Below, piece after piece: positions 1 through 7,819 of a DNA stretch of 64,000 nucleotides. The translations under genes and the position numbers were made by a program. Origin of the DNA: a candidate division KSB1 bacterium (GTDB lineage: Bacteria > Zhuqueibacterota > Zhuqueibacteria > JANLFK01 > Oleimicrobiaceae); assembly GCA_024655945.1 (NCBI GenBank), contig JANLFK010000010.1, positions 1 to 64,000 of the forward strand. The letters are read 5' to 3'. The first letter of the stretch is position 1; each line of letters begins with the position of its first letter. The notes below the pieces were generated by a model. It worked only from the letters and a program-made list of their open reading frames with translations. It searched no databases and was not told where the DNA came from.

Positions 1-92
1 CACAATTACCTGCCATTTTGCTACACTTATGCATCTCGCCCAACGCTGTTTACATGGATCCCCATAGCACCCCAAACTCCCTTACCGTCGCG

Positions 93-188
93 GCATAAGA
101 CGTCTGCGGATGAAGCATCACTTCCCTCCAACCGGTGAGCTATCAGGCTGCTGCGGCGAGGCACTGTCCTTATCACACGGTCTTATGC
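93..188. repeat. Short inverted repeat downstream of the integrase remnant
   Basis: GCATAAGAC at 93-101 is the exact inverse of GTCTTATGC at 180-188, and CGGCATAA recurs directly at 91-98 and 193-200. The sequence lies just past the 3' end of the decayed recombinase gene. It could be the remnant of a recombination site or of a hairpin. It does not satisfy the integron attC core consensus, so no function is assigned. Confidence 0.35.
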
Positions 189-217
189 GGATCGGCATAA
201 CAGTCTCCATGATCACC

Positions 218-957
218 TCAAGGCACATCATCGAGGCTGCCGACCGCGGCCGGCCCGCGGTTAAGCACGTGGGTACACACCATGGTCCTCTTCACGTCCT
301 TGTGACCAAGGGCCTCCTGGACTGTTCGAATGTCGTAGCCGCTCTCCAGCAGGTCTGTTGCGAAAGGATGCCGAAACGTATGGCATGTAGCGCGCTTGGC
401 CAATCCAGCCTTGGTGATGGCATCCTTTACCGCTTCTTGCACCAGTGATTCGTCTCTGTGATGGGGCTCTTCCTTGCCAGTCTCTAGGTCCTTGCGGCTG
501 TTTCCCTGGGGGAAACCCCATTCCCGGCGCCATTCGGCGGGCGCGCGCGGATACTTGCGGTGCAGAGTGGCTGGCATTTGCACCCAGCCCCATCCCCCTC
601 GTGGAGCACTTTGACCTCCCGCAAATGGTCGCGAAGGGGGCGCTTGAGCGATCCCCGAAGCACGGTCCCTCGCTCCTTGCCACCCTCGCCGTCGCGGGCG
701 ATGATTTCACTCCGCGCGAAGTCAGTCTCCTGAACCCGCAGTTGCCGCATTGCCTTGCCGTGGCCCAGCACCATGTCCCGTGGATGGCGGAGGCGCTGAA
801 AGCGGACAAAGCGCCCGACCCATTTCGCGTAGGCCTGGATCGTACGGCGTCTGCAATGGGGGGCACAAGTGGCCTCGCGCAGCTGGTTGAGGAGCTTGCG
901 TGGTCGTCCATCTCCGCACAAGGGCCGCTCGGTGTGAAGGGCAGTCATGATGCTCAA
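218..957 (-). pseudogene. Degenerate integron-type tyrosine recombinase (integrase) pseudogene
   Basis: Two minus-strand reading frames together resemble an IntI/XerC-type tyrosine recombinase. The upstream frame (957 down to about 590) holds the N-terminal SAM-like domain (LNQLREAT, RRRTIQAYAKWVGRF). It then jumps directly to LRVQETDFARSEII, so the stretch that normally carries the first catalytic Arg is deleted. A frameshift near 585-600 moves the C-terminal half into another frame (about 583-218), which has the HTFRHPFATDLLESGYD and GHKDVK motifs. The usual IYTHV nucleophile block reads MVCTHV: the catalytic Tyr is Cys (TGT for TAT). Deletion, frameshift and nucleophile loss together make an active enzyme very unlikely. 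No attC cassette array is visible nearby, so this may be a fossil of an integron or of a solitary integrase. Confidence 0.85.
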
Positions 958-1000
958 CCCCGTCGTCGGTATTTGACCAACCCTTTCGGTGGCAATTTAC

Positions 1001-1061
1001 CAAAGTGCCGTGCAAAAGTCAAGAGTTTTCCTGAGTTCTTATGGAGGGATCGGGCACTTTG
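1001..1061. repeat. 9-bp inverted repeat upstream of the lipoprotein promoter
   Basis: CAAAGTGCC at 1001-1009 and GGCACTTTG at 1053-1061 are exact inverse copies 43 bp apart, ending 3 bp before the -35 element at 1065. A regulatory site or a chance repeat are both possible. The rest of 958-1221 contains no gene that I can support. Confidence 0.35.
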
Positions 1062-1064
1062 CCC

Positions 1065-1093
1065 TTGCAAAAGTGGGGGAATTGTCCTATATT
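1065..1093 (+). promoter_or_regulatory. Predicted sigma-70 promoter for the lipoprotein gene at 1222
   Basis: TTGCAA at 1065-1070 and TATATT at 1088-1093 are separated by exactly 17 nt. It is the AT-richest spot between the integrase remnant and the first intact gene. Transcription would start near 1100, leaving a leader of about 120 nt. The spacing matches eight other promoters predicted in this window. Confidence 0.6.
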
Positions 1094-1221
1094 CGCCACG
1101 ACCCAGGGACGGCCAGAAGTCACGCGCTACGGCGCTGGCCCCGGAGCAAAGGTGCAAGCCTCTTCGGCGGGTCGGCAGAGACAAGCGTGAGCGGTGCCAA
1201 AGGCGAGGTGCGACTCGGGCG

Positions 1222-1836
1222 GTGAGACGCAAACGATGGAACGCAAGTCTGAAGGGGGCAGTCGTTCTGCTGGCACTGCTAGGGGTGCAGTGCAAGAACC
1301 CTTTTGCCACCCGCGAGGCAGAGCCGCCCACCGGCGGGCGCACGCCTTGGATCCCACCCACTTCACCCACCCTGGTGCTGGCGAATCTGCGCAACGCTAT
1401 TTCCGGCAAGAGCGTCGATAACTATCTGCGCTGCCTCAGCGACGGTTCGTCCGGCCGTCGCCCGTTTGTCTTCATCCCCGACCAGGGTGTTGCCTCGCTG
1501 AACCCCGGCTTCTTCGACCGCTGGGGCATTGTCAGCGAAGAGAACTATCTCCGGCAACTGTTTGCCGTGGTGCCTCAGGACTCGCTGCACAAGCTGGAGC
1601 TTGAGCTTGTCTCGGAGAACTCTTTTCCCGACTCGGCCGTGGTGGTGGAGAACTATGTGCTGACCGCGCACCACACCCTGCGCGACCCCTCTTATCCGCG
1701 CCAGGCGCAGGGCCAAGCCGAGTTCCGCCTCCTGTTGGACCAGCAAAGTGGCTACTGGTACATCTGGCGCTGGCACGACAGCGGCACAGGCCAGGCCCAT
1801 TCATGGAGCACGTTCAAGGCGGTTTTTGGGAAGTGA
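1222..1836 (+). CDS. Predicted lipoprotein, paralogue of the one at 18699
   Basis: The protein has 204 residues, with a basic N-terminus (RRKR), a hydrophobic stretch and a lipobox LLGVQC (lipidated Cys24), so it should be anchored in the envelope. The GTG at 1222 was chosen because it places the signal peptide correctly and has a purine-rich GGCGAGG upstream; the open frame continues further upstream, but that part is recombinase antisense. The mature protein begins KNPFA. It shares the layout of the lipoprotein at 18699: a QC-x-NPFA start, an L-x-N-x3-A region with a nearby DS/DN-x-Y, an FDP/IPDQG segment and a W-rich end (WYIWRWHDSG). This resembles the small alpha+beta proteins often found beside FCB secretion genes. 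The function is unknown. It is followed 27 nt later by the deacetylase gene. Confidence 0.75.
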   Translation: MRRKRWNASLKGAVVLLALLGVQCKNPFATREAEPPTGGRTPWIPPTSPTLVLANLRNAISGKSVDNYLRCLSDGSSGRRPFVFIPDQGVASLNPGFFDRWGIVSEENYLRQLFAVVPQDSLHKLELELVSENSFPDSAVVVENYVLTAHHTLRDPSYPRQAQGQAEFRLLLDQQSGYWYIWRWHDSGTGQAHSWSTFKAVFGK

Positions 1837-1863
1837 CGACGGCAGGCTCACCGAGCGAAGGCC

Positions 1864-3048
1864 ATGCGCAGACGACGCACATACCGGAGCCCACGCACCT
1901 GGCGACGAATGACCGGCTACCTGCTGCTCATTGGGGCCGTCGTCTTGGTGTTCTTCATCGTCTACGGCAGGCAGCGAGGCGCTGGGGGGCGCGTGGAGCG
2001 CAAGATCCCCTCAACGGCAGAGCTCAGGTCAGCGGTGTTGCAGCAAGCGGCCAGGCACGGCGTCGGAGAGCAGCAGGTCACCACAGAAGGGCAGTGGCTT
2101 GTCCTCTCTGTTCCGCCGGAAAAGTCGGTCCCCGAGTTGGTTGCCGAAATAGCCCGGAGCGCGCCTGCCATGGGTGCCACCGTGGAGCCTTCAGAGACGG
2201 CGCCGGGTGGCGACTCGGCGCGGCTCGTTCTCCGCCTGAAAGGCCAAGCAGCATTGCGCCTCCGCATCCAAAAGGCCCTGGCTCCGGGCCACGAAAGGCC
2301 CCTTATCGCTCTGGTCATCGATGACTTTGGCTACTCCGCCGGCGAATTGGCGAAGGAATCTCTCGACCTGCCCTGTGCCCTAACCGTGTCGGTGATCCCC
2401 GGGTTGCCCTTTTCGCGGGAGGTGGCCGAGCTGGCGGCGGCAGCAGGCAAAGAGGTGATGGTGCACATGCCCATGGAGGCCTTGCACGAGTCCGTGGAGG
2501 ATCGGGGCTCCACGCTGTTTGTCCACCTCAGTGACGAGGAGATCCGCCAGCGGGTAGATCGTGCCATTGCCAGTGTGCCCCATGCCGCAGGCCTCAACAA
2601 TCACCAGGGCTCCCGGGCCACGGCCGACGAGCGGGTTATGACCCTCGTCATGGAAGAACTGAGAGGGCGTGGCCTGTACTTTGTGGACAGTCGCACGAAC
2701 AGCATGAGCATCGCCTACGAGGTCGCCCTTCGCATGCAGGTGCCCTGCACTGCTAACGCCGCGTTCCTGGACGTCGAAGCAGACACGGCCAAGGTACGGC
2801 AGCAGCTCTGGCGGCTCGCCCACCTGGCAAAGCGGCAGGGGCGGGCACTGGGCATCGGCCACCTGCGACGGACCACCCTGGAGGCGCTTCGTGAGGAGGT
2901 GCCGAAGCTCCAGCAGCAAGGTTACCAGTTTGTGACTGTGTCGAGACTTCTACGCGTATCCCGACCCATTGCTATGCATTCCGACAGGCAAACGGTTCTG
3001 GCAAGACTGGCAGAGAGGGGCAGAGTTTGGAGGACTGCACATGCTTAG
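1864..3048 (+). CDS. Divergent polysaccharide deacetylase family protein (YibQ-like)
   Basis: The protein has 394 residues. Residues about 20-40 form one hydrophobic membrane anchor (LLLIGAVVLVFFIVYG), followed by a linker of about 100 residues and a NodB-like barrel from about residue 145 (IALVIDDFGY). Within the barrel are VMVHMPMEA, the family signature GLNNHQGSRAT, and the C-terminal GIGHLRRTTLEAL. This is the divergent polysaccharide deacetylase family (formerly DUF610), thought to act on glycans in the periplasm; the exact substrate is not known. The enzyme would face the periplasm through its N-terminal anchor. The gene overlaps the PdxJ-like gene by 8 nt, so the two are probably co-translated. 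Confidence 0.85.
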   Translation: MRRRRTYRSPRTWRRMTGYLLLIGAVVLVFFIVYGRQRGAGGRVERKIPSTAELRSAVLQQAARHGVGEQQVTTEGQWLVLSVPPEKSVPELVAEIARSAPAMGATVEPSETAPGGDSARLVLRLKGQAALRLRIQKALAPGHERPLIALVIDDFGYSAGELAKESLDLPCALTVSVIPGLPFSREVAELAAAAGKEVMVHMPMEALHESVEDRGSTLFVHLSDEEIRQRVDRAIASVPHAAGLNNHQGSRATADERVMTLVMEELRGRGLYFVDSRTNSMSIAYEVALRMQVPCTANAAFLDVEADTAKVRQQLWRLAHLAKRQGRALGIGHLRRTTLEALREEVPKLQQQGYQFVTVSRLLRVSRPIAMHSDRQTVLARLAERGRVWRTAHA

Positions 3049-3775
3049 ACTCGGGGTGAACATCGATTTAGTCGCAGTGATCCGTGCTGATCGTCGCGGC
3101 AAGGAACCCAATCCTGTGGCCGCCGCGCTGCAAGCGGAGGTCGGCGGCGCCGACGGGGTCGTGGCCACCCTGCGCGAAGACCGGCGCTACCTGACTGAGC
3201 GCGACATGGCTTTGCTCAAGGAAACGGTGACCACCCACTTCAACCTGCGTGTAGCAGCGAGCGAAGAGATGGCCAAGAGGGCAGTGGCTATCCTGCCCGA
3301 CATGGCGACCCTGATTCCTCCCCTGGCGCAGGGGGTGGTGCCAAGCACGGGACTGGACGTGGCGGCGGGCCCGGAGCCATTGGAGGACCTGGTGGCCACC
3401 TTGCGCTCCAGCAACATCGTGGTAGCGGCGCGCATCGAGCCGGATTTGCGGCAGGTGAAGGCGGCTGCGCACGTCGGCGTCGACTACGTGGAGCTGAACA
3501 CGACGCCGTTGGCCATGGCCCAGGATTTGGACGCCCAGACCGAACAATTGGAGAAGCTGCGCGCGGCGGCGTTGGCCGCCAGCAAGTTAGGGCTTGGCGT
3601 GAGCGCTGCCGGCGGGTTGAACTATCAGAACGTGCGCGAGGTGGCAAAAATCCCCCAGATCGAAGAAGTGAACATTGGGCACGCGCTCGTCTGCCGCGCC
3701 CTGCTGGTGGGATTGGCCCAGGCGGTGCGCGACATGACCACCCTTCTGCGGGAGTGTAGCCCGCCTGGCGAGTGA
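3041..3775 (+). CDS. PdxJ-family (pyridoxine 5'-phosphate synthase-like) protein with altered active site
   Basis: The protein has 244 residues and resembles PdxJ along its whole length: LGVNIDL at the start, GADGV-x4-REDRR-x2-TERD near residue 45, TGLDV, and the phosphate-binding NIGHALVCRAL near the C-terminus. PdxJ condenses 1-deoxyxylulose 5-phosphate with 3-amino-2-oxopropyl phosphate to make pyridoxine 5'-phosphate. By comparison with my recollection of the E. coli protein, three catalytic residues are replaced: His45 by Thr (ATLRED), Glu72 by Arg (NLRVA) and His193 by Gly (SAAGGLNY); His12 is Leu. The barrel therefore seems kept but the classical chemistry lost or changed. The ATG at 3041 has GGAGG 7 nt upstream. 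Co-transcription with a PLP enzyme (tryptophanase) hints at a B6-related role. Confidence 0.8.
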   Translation: MLRLGVNIDLVAVIRADRRGKEPNPVAAALQAEVGGADGVVATLREDRRYLTERDMALLKETVTTHFNLRVAASEEMAKRAVAILPDMATLIPPLAQGVVPSTGLDVAAGPEPLEDLVATLRSSNIVVAARIEPDLRQVKAAAHVGVDYVELNTTPLAMAQDLDAQTEQLEKLRAAALAASKLGLGVSAAGGLNYQNVREVAKIPQIEEVNIGHALVCRALLVGLAQAVRDMTTLLRECSPPGE

Positions 3776-3803
3776 CCAGGAACCAAAAGAGGAGTATCGA
3801 CTC

Positions 3804-4343
3804 GTGGAGAGCGCTGACAAGCTGCGAAAACTGTTCCCTGAGCTGGCCATGATTAGCGACGAGAGCCTGCGCGAGAAGACCCTGGCGGTAATGGTCGACG
3901 CCTTGCGGCGCGGCGGCTGGTCGGTCGAGGACTTAGCCACCATGCCCTTCACCTTGCTCATCCCCAACTGCAAGGTGAGCTACTTGACCCACGTGCGGGC
4001 AGTTACCCAAATTGCCATCAGAGCTGCCCAGGCGTTGTCTGAGCACTATGCGGGTCACCTCTCCCTGAACATGGATGTGCTGGTGGCGGGCGCGTTGCTG
4101 CATGACGTGGGTAAGCTCCTGGAGTTTCGACGCGAGACGGCAGGGTTCACTAAGAGTGCCGGCGGTAGACTCCTGCGCCACCCCTTCAGTGGCGTCGGAT
4201 TGGCGGTGGCCCACCTCCTGCCCGACGAAGTGGTGCACATCATCGCCGTGCATGCCAAAGAGGGGGACGGCGGCTACCGCAGCCCGGAGGCGGTGATTGT
4301 GCATCATGCCGACTTTATCACCTTTGAGCCGTTGCGCGGTTGA
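3804..4343 (+). CDS. HD-domain phosphohydrolase
   Basis: The protein has 179 residues and starts with GTG at 3804 behind AAGAGGAG. The HD motif is visible as VAGALLHDVGKLLEF around residues 95-105, with later VHIIAVHAKEGDG and VHHADFI supplying the distal metal ligands. HD-domain proteins are metal-dependent phosphohydrolases acting on nucleotides or other phosphoesters; small stand-alone ones like this cannot be assigned a substrate. It lies 28 nt after the PdxJ-like gene and its stop abuts the tryptophanase leader, so it is part of the same operon. Helical prediction fits a soluble cytoplasmic protein. Confidence 0.8.
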   Translation: MESADKLRKLFPELAMISDESLREKTLAVMVDALRRGGWSVEDLATMPFTLLIPNCKVSYLTHVRAVTQIAIRAAQALSEHYAGHLSLNMDVLVAGALLHDVGKLLEFRRETAGFTKSAGGRLLRHPFSGVGLAVAHLLPDEVVHIIAVHAKEGDGGYRSPEAVIVHHADFITFEPLRG

Positions 4344-4366
4344 GCAATCAGGCAGAGGGAGGGCGC

Positions 4367-5743
4367 ATGGAACAACTGTTCGAGCCGTTCAAGATCAAAG
4401 TCGTGGAGCCCATCAAGCGCACCACGCGTGAGGAACGCGACCGCTTGCTGCGCCAGGCTGGGCTGAATGTGTTCAACCTGCCCGCCGAAAGCATCCTCAT
4501 TGACCTGCTCACCGACAGCGGCACCTCGGCGATGAGCGACAACCAGTGGGCGGGAATGATGTTGGGCGACGAATCTTATGCCGGCAGCCGCAACTACTTT
4601 CACCTGGAAGAGACCGTGCGCCGGATTTTCGGCTTTAAGCACATCATCCCTACGCACCAAGGGCGCTCTGCGGAGAATCTGCTCTTCTCGGTAACGGTGA
4701 GCAAGGGCAAGGTAGTCCCCAACAACAACCATTTCGACACGACGCGTGCCAACGTTCTCCACAACGGTGGCGTGGCGCTGGACCTGGTGATTGACGAGGG
4801 ACGCGACCCCCATCTTGACCACCCCTTCAAGGGGAACATGGACCTGGTCAAGCTGCAGCAGGCGGTCGACACGTACGGCCCCGAGAAGATCCCTCTGTGC
4901 ATGATCACGGTGACCAACAACAGCGGTGGCGGCCAGCCCGTGTCCATGGAGAACATTCGCAAGACCAAGGAGCTGCTCAGCAGGTACGGGATTCCCCTGT
5001 TTTTCGATGCCTGTCGGTTCGCGGAGAACTGCTACTTCATCAAGGAGCGGGAGGAGGGGTACCGGCATACCCCGGTCATCGATATCGCGCGCGAGATGTT
5101 TTCCTACGGCGATGGCTGCACCATGAGCGCCAAGAAGGATGGCTTGGTCAACATAGGCGGCTTCCTGTGCATGAATGACGATAAGCTGTGCGAGAAGGTG
5201 TCCCACCTGCTCATCCTGGTGGAGGGGTTCACTACCTACGGAGGGCTGGCCGGCAGAGACTTGGAGGCGATTGCCCGGGGCCTTGAGGGGGTGTTGGACG
5301 AGGACTATCTCCGCTTCCGCATCGGGCAGGTGCGCTACTTGGGGGAGCTGTTGGACAAGGCGGGCGTGCCGATTCTGAAGCCAGTGGGTGGCCACGCCGT
5401 GTACCTGAACGCCCGCGAGTTTCTGCCACACATCCCGCCGGCTCAGTTCCCCGGTCAGGCGCTGGTGGTGGCTCTTTACCGGGAGTTTGGTGTTCGCGCC
5501 GTGGAAATTGGCAGTCTGATGTTTGCCGAGAAGGACCCGGCAACCGGCAAAGTCCGCCATCCGACCTTGGAACTGGTCCGGCTGGCCATACCACGGCGCG
5601 TCTACACCACGATGCACATGAACTATGTCGCTGATGCAGTCATTCGCCTTTACCAGATGCGCGATACCATCAAGGGGCTGCGCCTGGTCTACGAGGCGCC
5701 GCTGCTGCGCCACTTCACGGCACGGCTCGAGGAGGTGTCGTGA
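4367..5743 (+). CDS. tnaA: Tryptophanase (PLP-dependent beta-eliminating lyase)
   Basis: The protein has 458 residues and belongs to the tryptophanase/tyrosine phenol-lyase family, which cleaves an aromatic amino acid to the free aromatic, pyruvate and ammonia. The PLP lysine lies in MSAKKDG, and the IPTHQGR and DLLTDSGT blocks are present. The central region reads like tyrosine phenol-lyase (AMSDNQWAGMM, MFSYGDGCTMS), but the specificity positions are of the tryptophanase kind: FDTT (Asp where phenol-lyase has Thr124), RAVEIGS (no Arg381) and LLRHFTARL (His where phenol-lyase has Phe). Tryptophan to indole is therefore the better prediction. The ATG at 4367 follows GGGAGG; an upstream TTG at 4340 would overlap the HD gene. 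Sharing an operon with a PdxJ relative is suggestive. Confidence 0.85.
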   Translation: MEQLFEPFKIKVVEPIKRTTREERDRLLRQAGLNVFNLPAESILIDLLTDSGTSAMSDNQWAGMMLGDESYAGSRNYFHLEETVRRIFGFKHIIPTHQGRSAENLLFSVTVSKGKVVPNNNHFDTTRANVLHNGGVALDLVIDEGRDPHLDHPFKGNMDLVKLQQAVDTYGPEKIPLCMITVTNNSGGGQPVSMENIRKTKELLSRYGIPLFFDACRFAENCYFIKEREEGYRHTPVIDIAREMFSYGDGCTMSAKKDGLVNIGGFLCMNDDKLCEKVSHLLILVEGFTTYGGLAGRDLEAIARGLEGVLDEDYLRFRIGQVRYLGELLDKAGVPILKPVGGHAVYLNAREFLPHIPPAQFPGQALVVALYREFGVRAVEIGSLMFAEKDPATGKVRHPTLELVRLAIPRRVYTTMHMNYVADAVIRLYQMRDTIKGLRLVYEAPLLRHFTARLEEVS

Positions 5744-6414
5744 TTCGGGCGGTGCTGTTCGACTTTGACGGGGTGATTGGCGACACCATGTCCTGGCACT
5801 TGGCCGCGTGGAAAGAAGTGCTCGGCACGGTGGGCATTGACCTGAAGCCGGAAATGGTGCTCAAAAACGAAGGGCGGCCGGCGGCGGAAATCGCCATGAT
5901 CATTGCCCGCACCGTGGGTGTGCCGCTCTCGCCGGAGAAGGCCGAGGAGGTGGCACGCCGCAAGAACGAGCGCTTCCGGGCCATTCATCGGGCCTCAGCA
6001 GCCCCAGGCGCCCTTGAGTTGGTCGCGGAGCTCAAGCGTCGCGGCGTGAAGGTGGCACTGGTCACCGGCACCGAGCGCGCCAACGTGACGGCCGTGCTGC
6101 CGGCTGAGCTGGTCGACATGTTCGATGTCATCGTCGCGGCAGGAGACGCTGAGCGCGGCAAGCCGTATCCCGACCCCTACCTGCTTGCGGCGCAGCGGAT
6201 GGGCGTGCCGCCGAGCAGATGTCTGGTGGTAGAGAATGCACCCTCTGGCATTCGGGCGGCGCGGGCCGCCGGCATGGCCTGCGTGGCTTTGCGCACCACC
6301 CTCGACGATGAATACTTCGCGGGCGCCGACGTGGTCCTTGCCGACCTGCGTGCCCTTCACGCCCACCTGGACAAACTGGGGATCGGAAAGCGGTCAGCCA
6401 GAAAAATGGCTTGA
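5740..6414 (+). CDS. HAD-superfamily phosphatase, beta-phosphoglucomutase-like
   Basis: The protein has 224 residues. The GTG start overlaps the tryptophanase stop (GTGA) and has GGAGG upstream. HAD motif I is FDFDGVIGDT, motif II VTGT, and motifs III/IV are KPYPDPYLLA and VVENAPSGIRAARAAGM. The helical cap between residues about 15 and 80 makes it a subfamily IA enzyme of the beta-phosphoglucomutase/phosphoglycolate phosphatase group. It lacks the extended residues that would point to one substrate. It closes the operon and probably removes a phosphate from a small metabolite related to the neighbouring B6- or indole-associated genes; that link is inference. Confidence 0.85.
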   Translation: MIRAVLFDFDGVIGDTMSWHLAAWKEVLGTVGIDLKPEMVLKNEGRPAAEIAMIIARTVGVPLSPEKAEEVARRKNERFRAIHRASAAPGALELVAELKRRGVKVALVTGTERANVTAVLPAELVDMFDVIVAAGDAERGKPYPDPYLLAAQRMGVPPSRCLVVENAPSGIRAARAAGMACVALRTTLDDEYFAGADVVLADLRALHAHLDKLGIGKRSARKMA

Positions 6415-6439
6415 TTTTTCTGGGTCGTTTGGCTACATT
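6411..6439 (+). promoter_or_regulatory. Predicted sigma-70 promoter ahead of the Ig-like lipoprotein operon
   Basis: TTGATT at 6411-6416 and TACATT at 6434-6439 are spaced by 17 nt. The -35 element overlaps the stop codon of the HAD gene. The leader to the ATG at 6629 would be about 180 nt and contains no ORF of note; an alternative TTGACT at 6571 has no matching -10. Confidence 0.45.
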
Positions 6440-6628
6440 TGCTTGCACACGACAGAGAAGCTGGAGGTCGCCTCGAGTCGATTCTTGCTAGGGATTTGTC
6501 CGGTTGCAGCATGGTTTTTGGTCTGAGAACGCGTTCGATTTCCTAGCGGCTCGGAGGGCGGCTTTGCCTTTTGACTTATGGACCGGGTGCCGACCGAGCA
6601 GACATCCGGCCTTTTTGTATGAGGGTGG

Positions 6629-7819
6629 ATGATGCGTTTCGCTTGCGGGGCCATCGTGGCCTTGTGCACATGGCTGGCGTGCAGCTCAGAGCCCCCCAAC
6701 CACTGGGAGGCCGACGCCCCGCGCATTGTAGAGATCAGGGTGCCATCGGTGCTCAATCGCTCGCAAACGTACCCGATCCAGGCCGTAGTGGCAGACCCGC
6801 AGGGAGCCCCTGACGTGCGCTATGTGCTCATGACGCGTTATGCCCAAGGGATCGCCGTCGCCACCGACACCTTGTGGGACGACGGCGGCTTCCTGCACCC
6901 GGACGATGGGGACGAGATTGCCAAGGACGGCGTCTTTTCGCAACGCATCCGCTGGACCTCAACACAGAGCGCCGCGGAAAGCCTCTCCCTTGAGTTCCGC
7001 GCCGTCGACCAGGCGGGCCACTGGTCGGAGACGGTGGTGAAAAGCGTGCTTCTGCGCGCCAACTCACCGCCGCTGATCGTCACCCTGAGCGTACCGGACA
7101 CACTGCCCAGTGGTTTCCAGGGGAGCTACCTGTTTTGTGCGGAGGTATTCGACTCGCAAGGCGTGGCTGATGTCAGCGTGGTTCGTTTTCGCGCCTTGCA
7201 GGGGGGAGCATGGGCCTTCGACGGGGTACTTGTCGATGATGGCACGCAAGGAGACGAGGCGGCTGGCGACGGGCGCTTTTCCATGCGTGTGGAGGCCGCC
7301 TTTGCTGCCGGCAAGAAAGGGGACTACCGGCTCATCTTCGTTGCAGCGGATTTGGGAGGAGCGCAGAGCCCTGAGGTGCAGGCACAGCTCTTCATCGCCA
7401 ACGGACCACCCATGCTGAGCCAGTTGAGCCTGCCAGATTCCGTGACCAAACCGGCGAGCGGCGTTATCTTCGTGCCGATTACCGTAGCCGCGAGCGATCC
7501 CCAGTCACTGACTGATATCAAGCGCGTCGGCTTCACTTCACAGAAGCCAGATCTGTCCTATGCCAACGGCGGGCAACCGGTCCCGATGGTGGACAACGGC
7601 TTGCCGTTTGATCCGCTGGTGAGCCAGGCTTACGGAGACCAGGTGGCCGGCGACGGAGTGTATACCTTCACGCTGGTGGTGTATGCCGACCAGGAGGCGA
7701 GCAAGTGGGACCCACGGGGCAGCCCGATTCAGCAGGGATGGTACACCTTTACCTTTCAGGCGGAGGACAAAGTTGGAAATACCAGTGAGGCAATCGCTCG
7801 CCCCTTCAAGATCAAGTAG
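6629..7819 (+). CDS. Surface lipoprotein with three Ig-like repeats
   Basis: The protein has 396 residues, with a signal peptide and lipobox (WLAC, Cys18). The rest consists of about three repeated beta-sandwich modules of about 110 residues. Each ends in an acidic glycine loop: GDEIAKDGVFSQRI, GDEAAGDGRFSMRV and GDQVAGDGVYTFTL. Such GD-x3-GDG-x-F/Y loops are typical of extracellular Ig-like/CARDB-type modules and may bind calcium. GAGGGTGG precedes the ATG pair at 6629. It heads a run of secreted and outer-membrane genes and probably displays at the cell surface or in the periplasm. No enzymatic motif is seen. Confidence 0.75.
   Translation: MMRFACGAIVALCTWLACSSEPPNHWEADAPRIVEIRVPSVLNRSQTYPIQAVVADPQGAPDVRYVLMTRYAQGIAVATDTLWDDGGFLHPDDGDEIAKDGVFSQRIRWTSTQSAAESLSLEFRAVDQAGHWSETVVKSVLLRANSPPLIVTLSVPDTLPSGFQGSYLFCAEVFDSQGVADVSVVRFRALQGGAWAFDGVLVDDGTQGDEAAGDGRFSMRVEAAFAAGKKGDYRLIFVAADLGGAQSPEVQAQLFIANGPPMLSQLSLPDSVTKPASGVIFVPITVAASDPQSLTDIKRVGFTSQKPDLSYANGGQPVPMVDNGLPFDPLVSQAYGDQVAGDGVYTFTLVVYADQEASKWDPRGSPIQQGWYTFTFQAEDKVGNTSEAIARPFKIK

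Noticed and set aside
91-266. Possible integron attC site beside the integrase
   Set aside because: Only GTTAAGC at 260 fits a core site and it lies inside the recombinase remnant; no matching RYYYAAC arm at proper distance.
445-1221. N-terminal extension of the lipoprotein frame back to 445
   Set aside because: The extension is antisense to the integrase remnant and lacks a signal peptide; the lipobox requires a start near 1222.
4304-5713. Minus-strand ORF of 469 codons
   Set aside because: Antisense to the tryptophanase gene, no motif, composition rich in His/Gln/Leu as usual for shadow frames.
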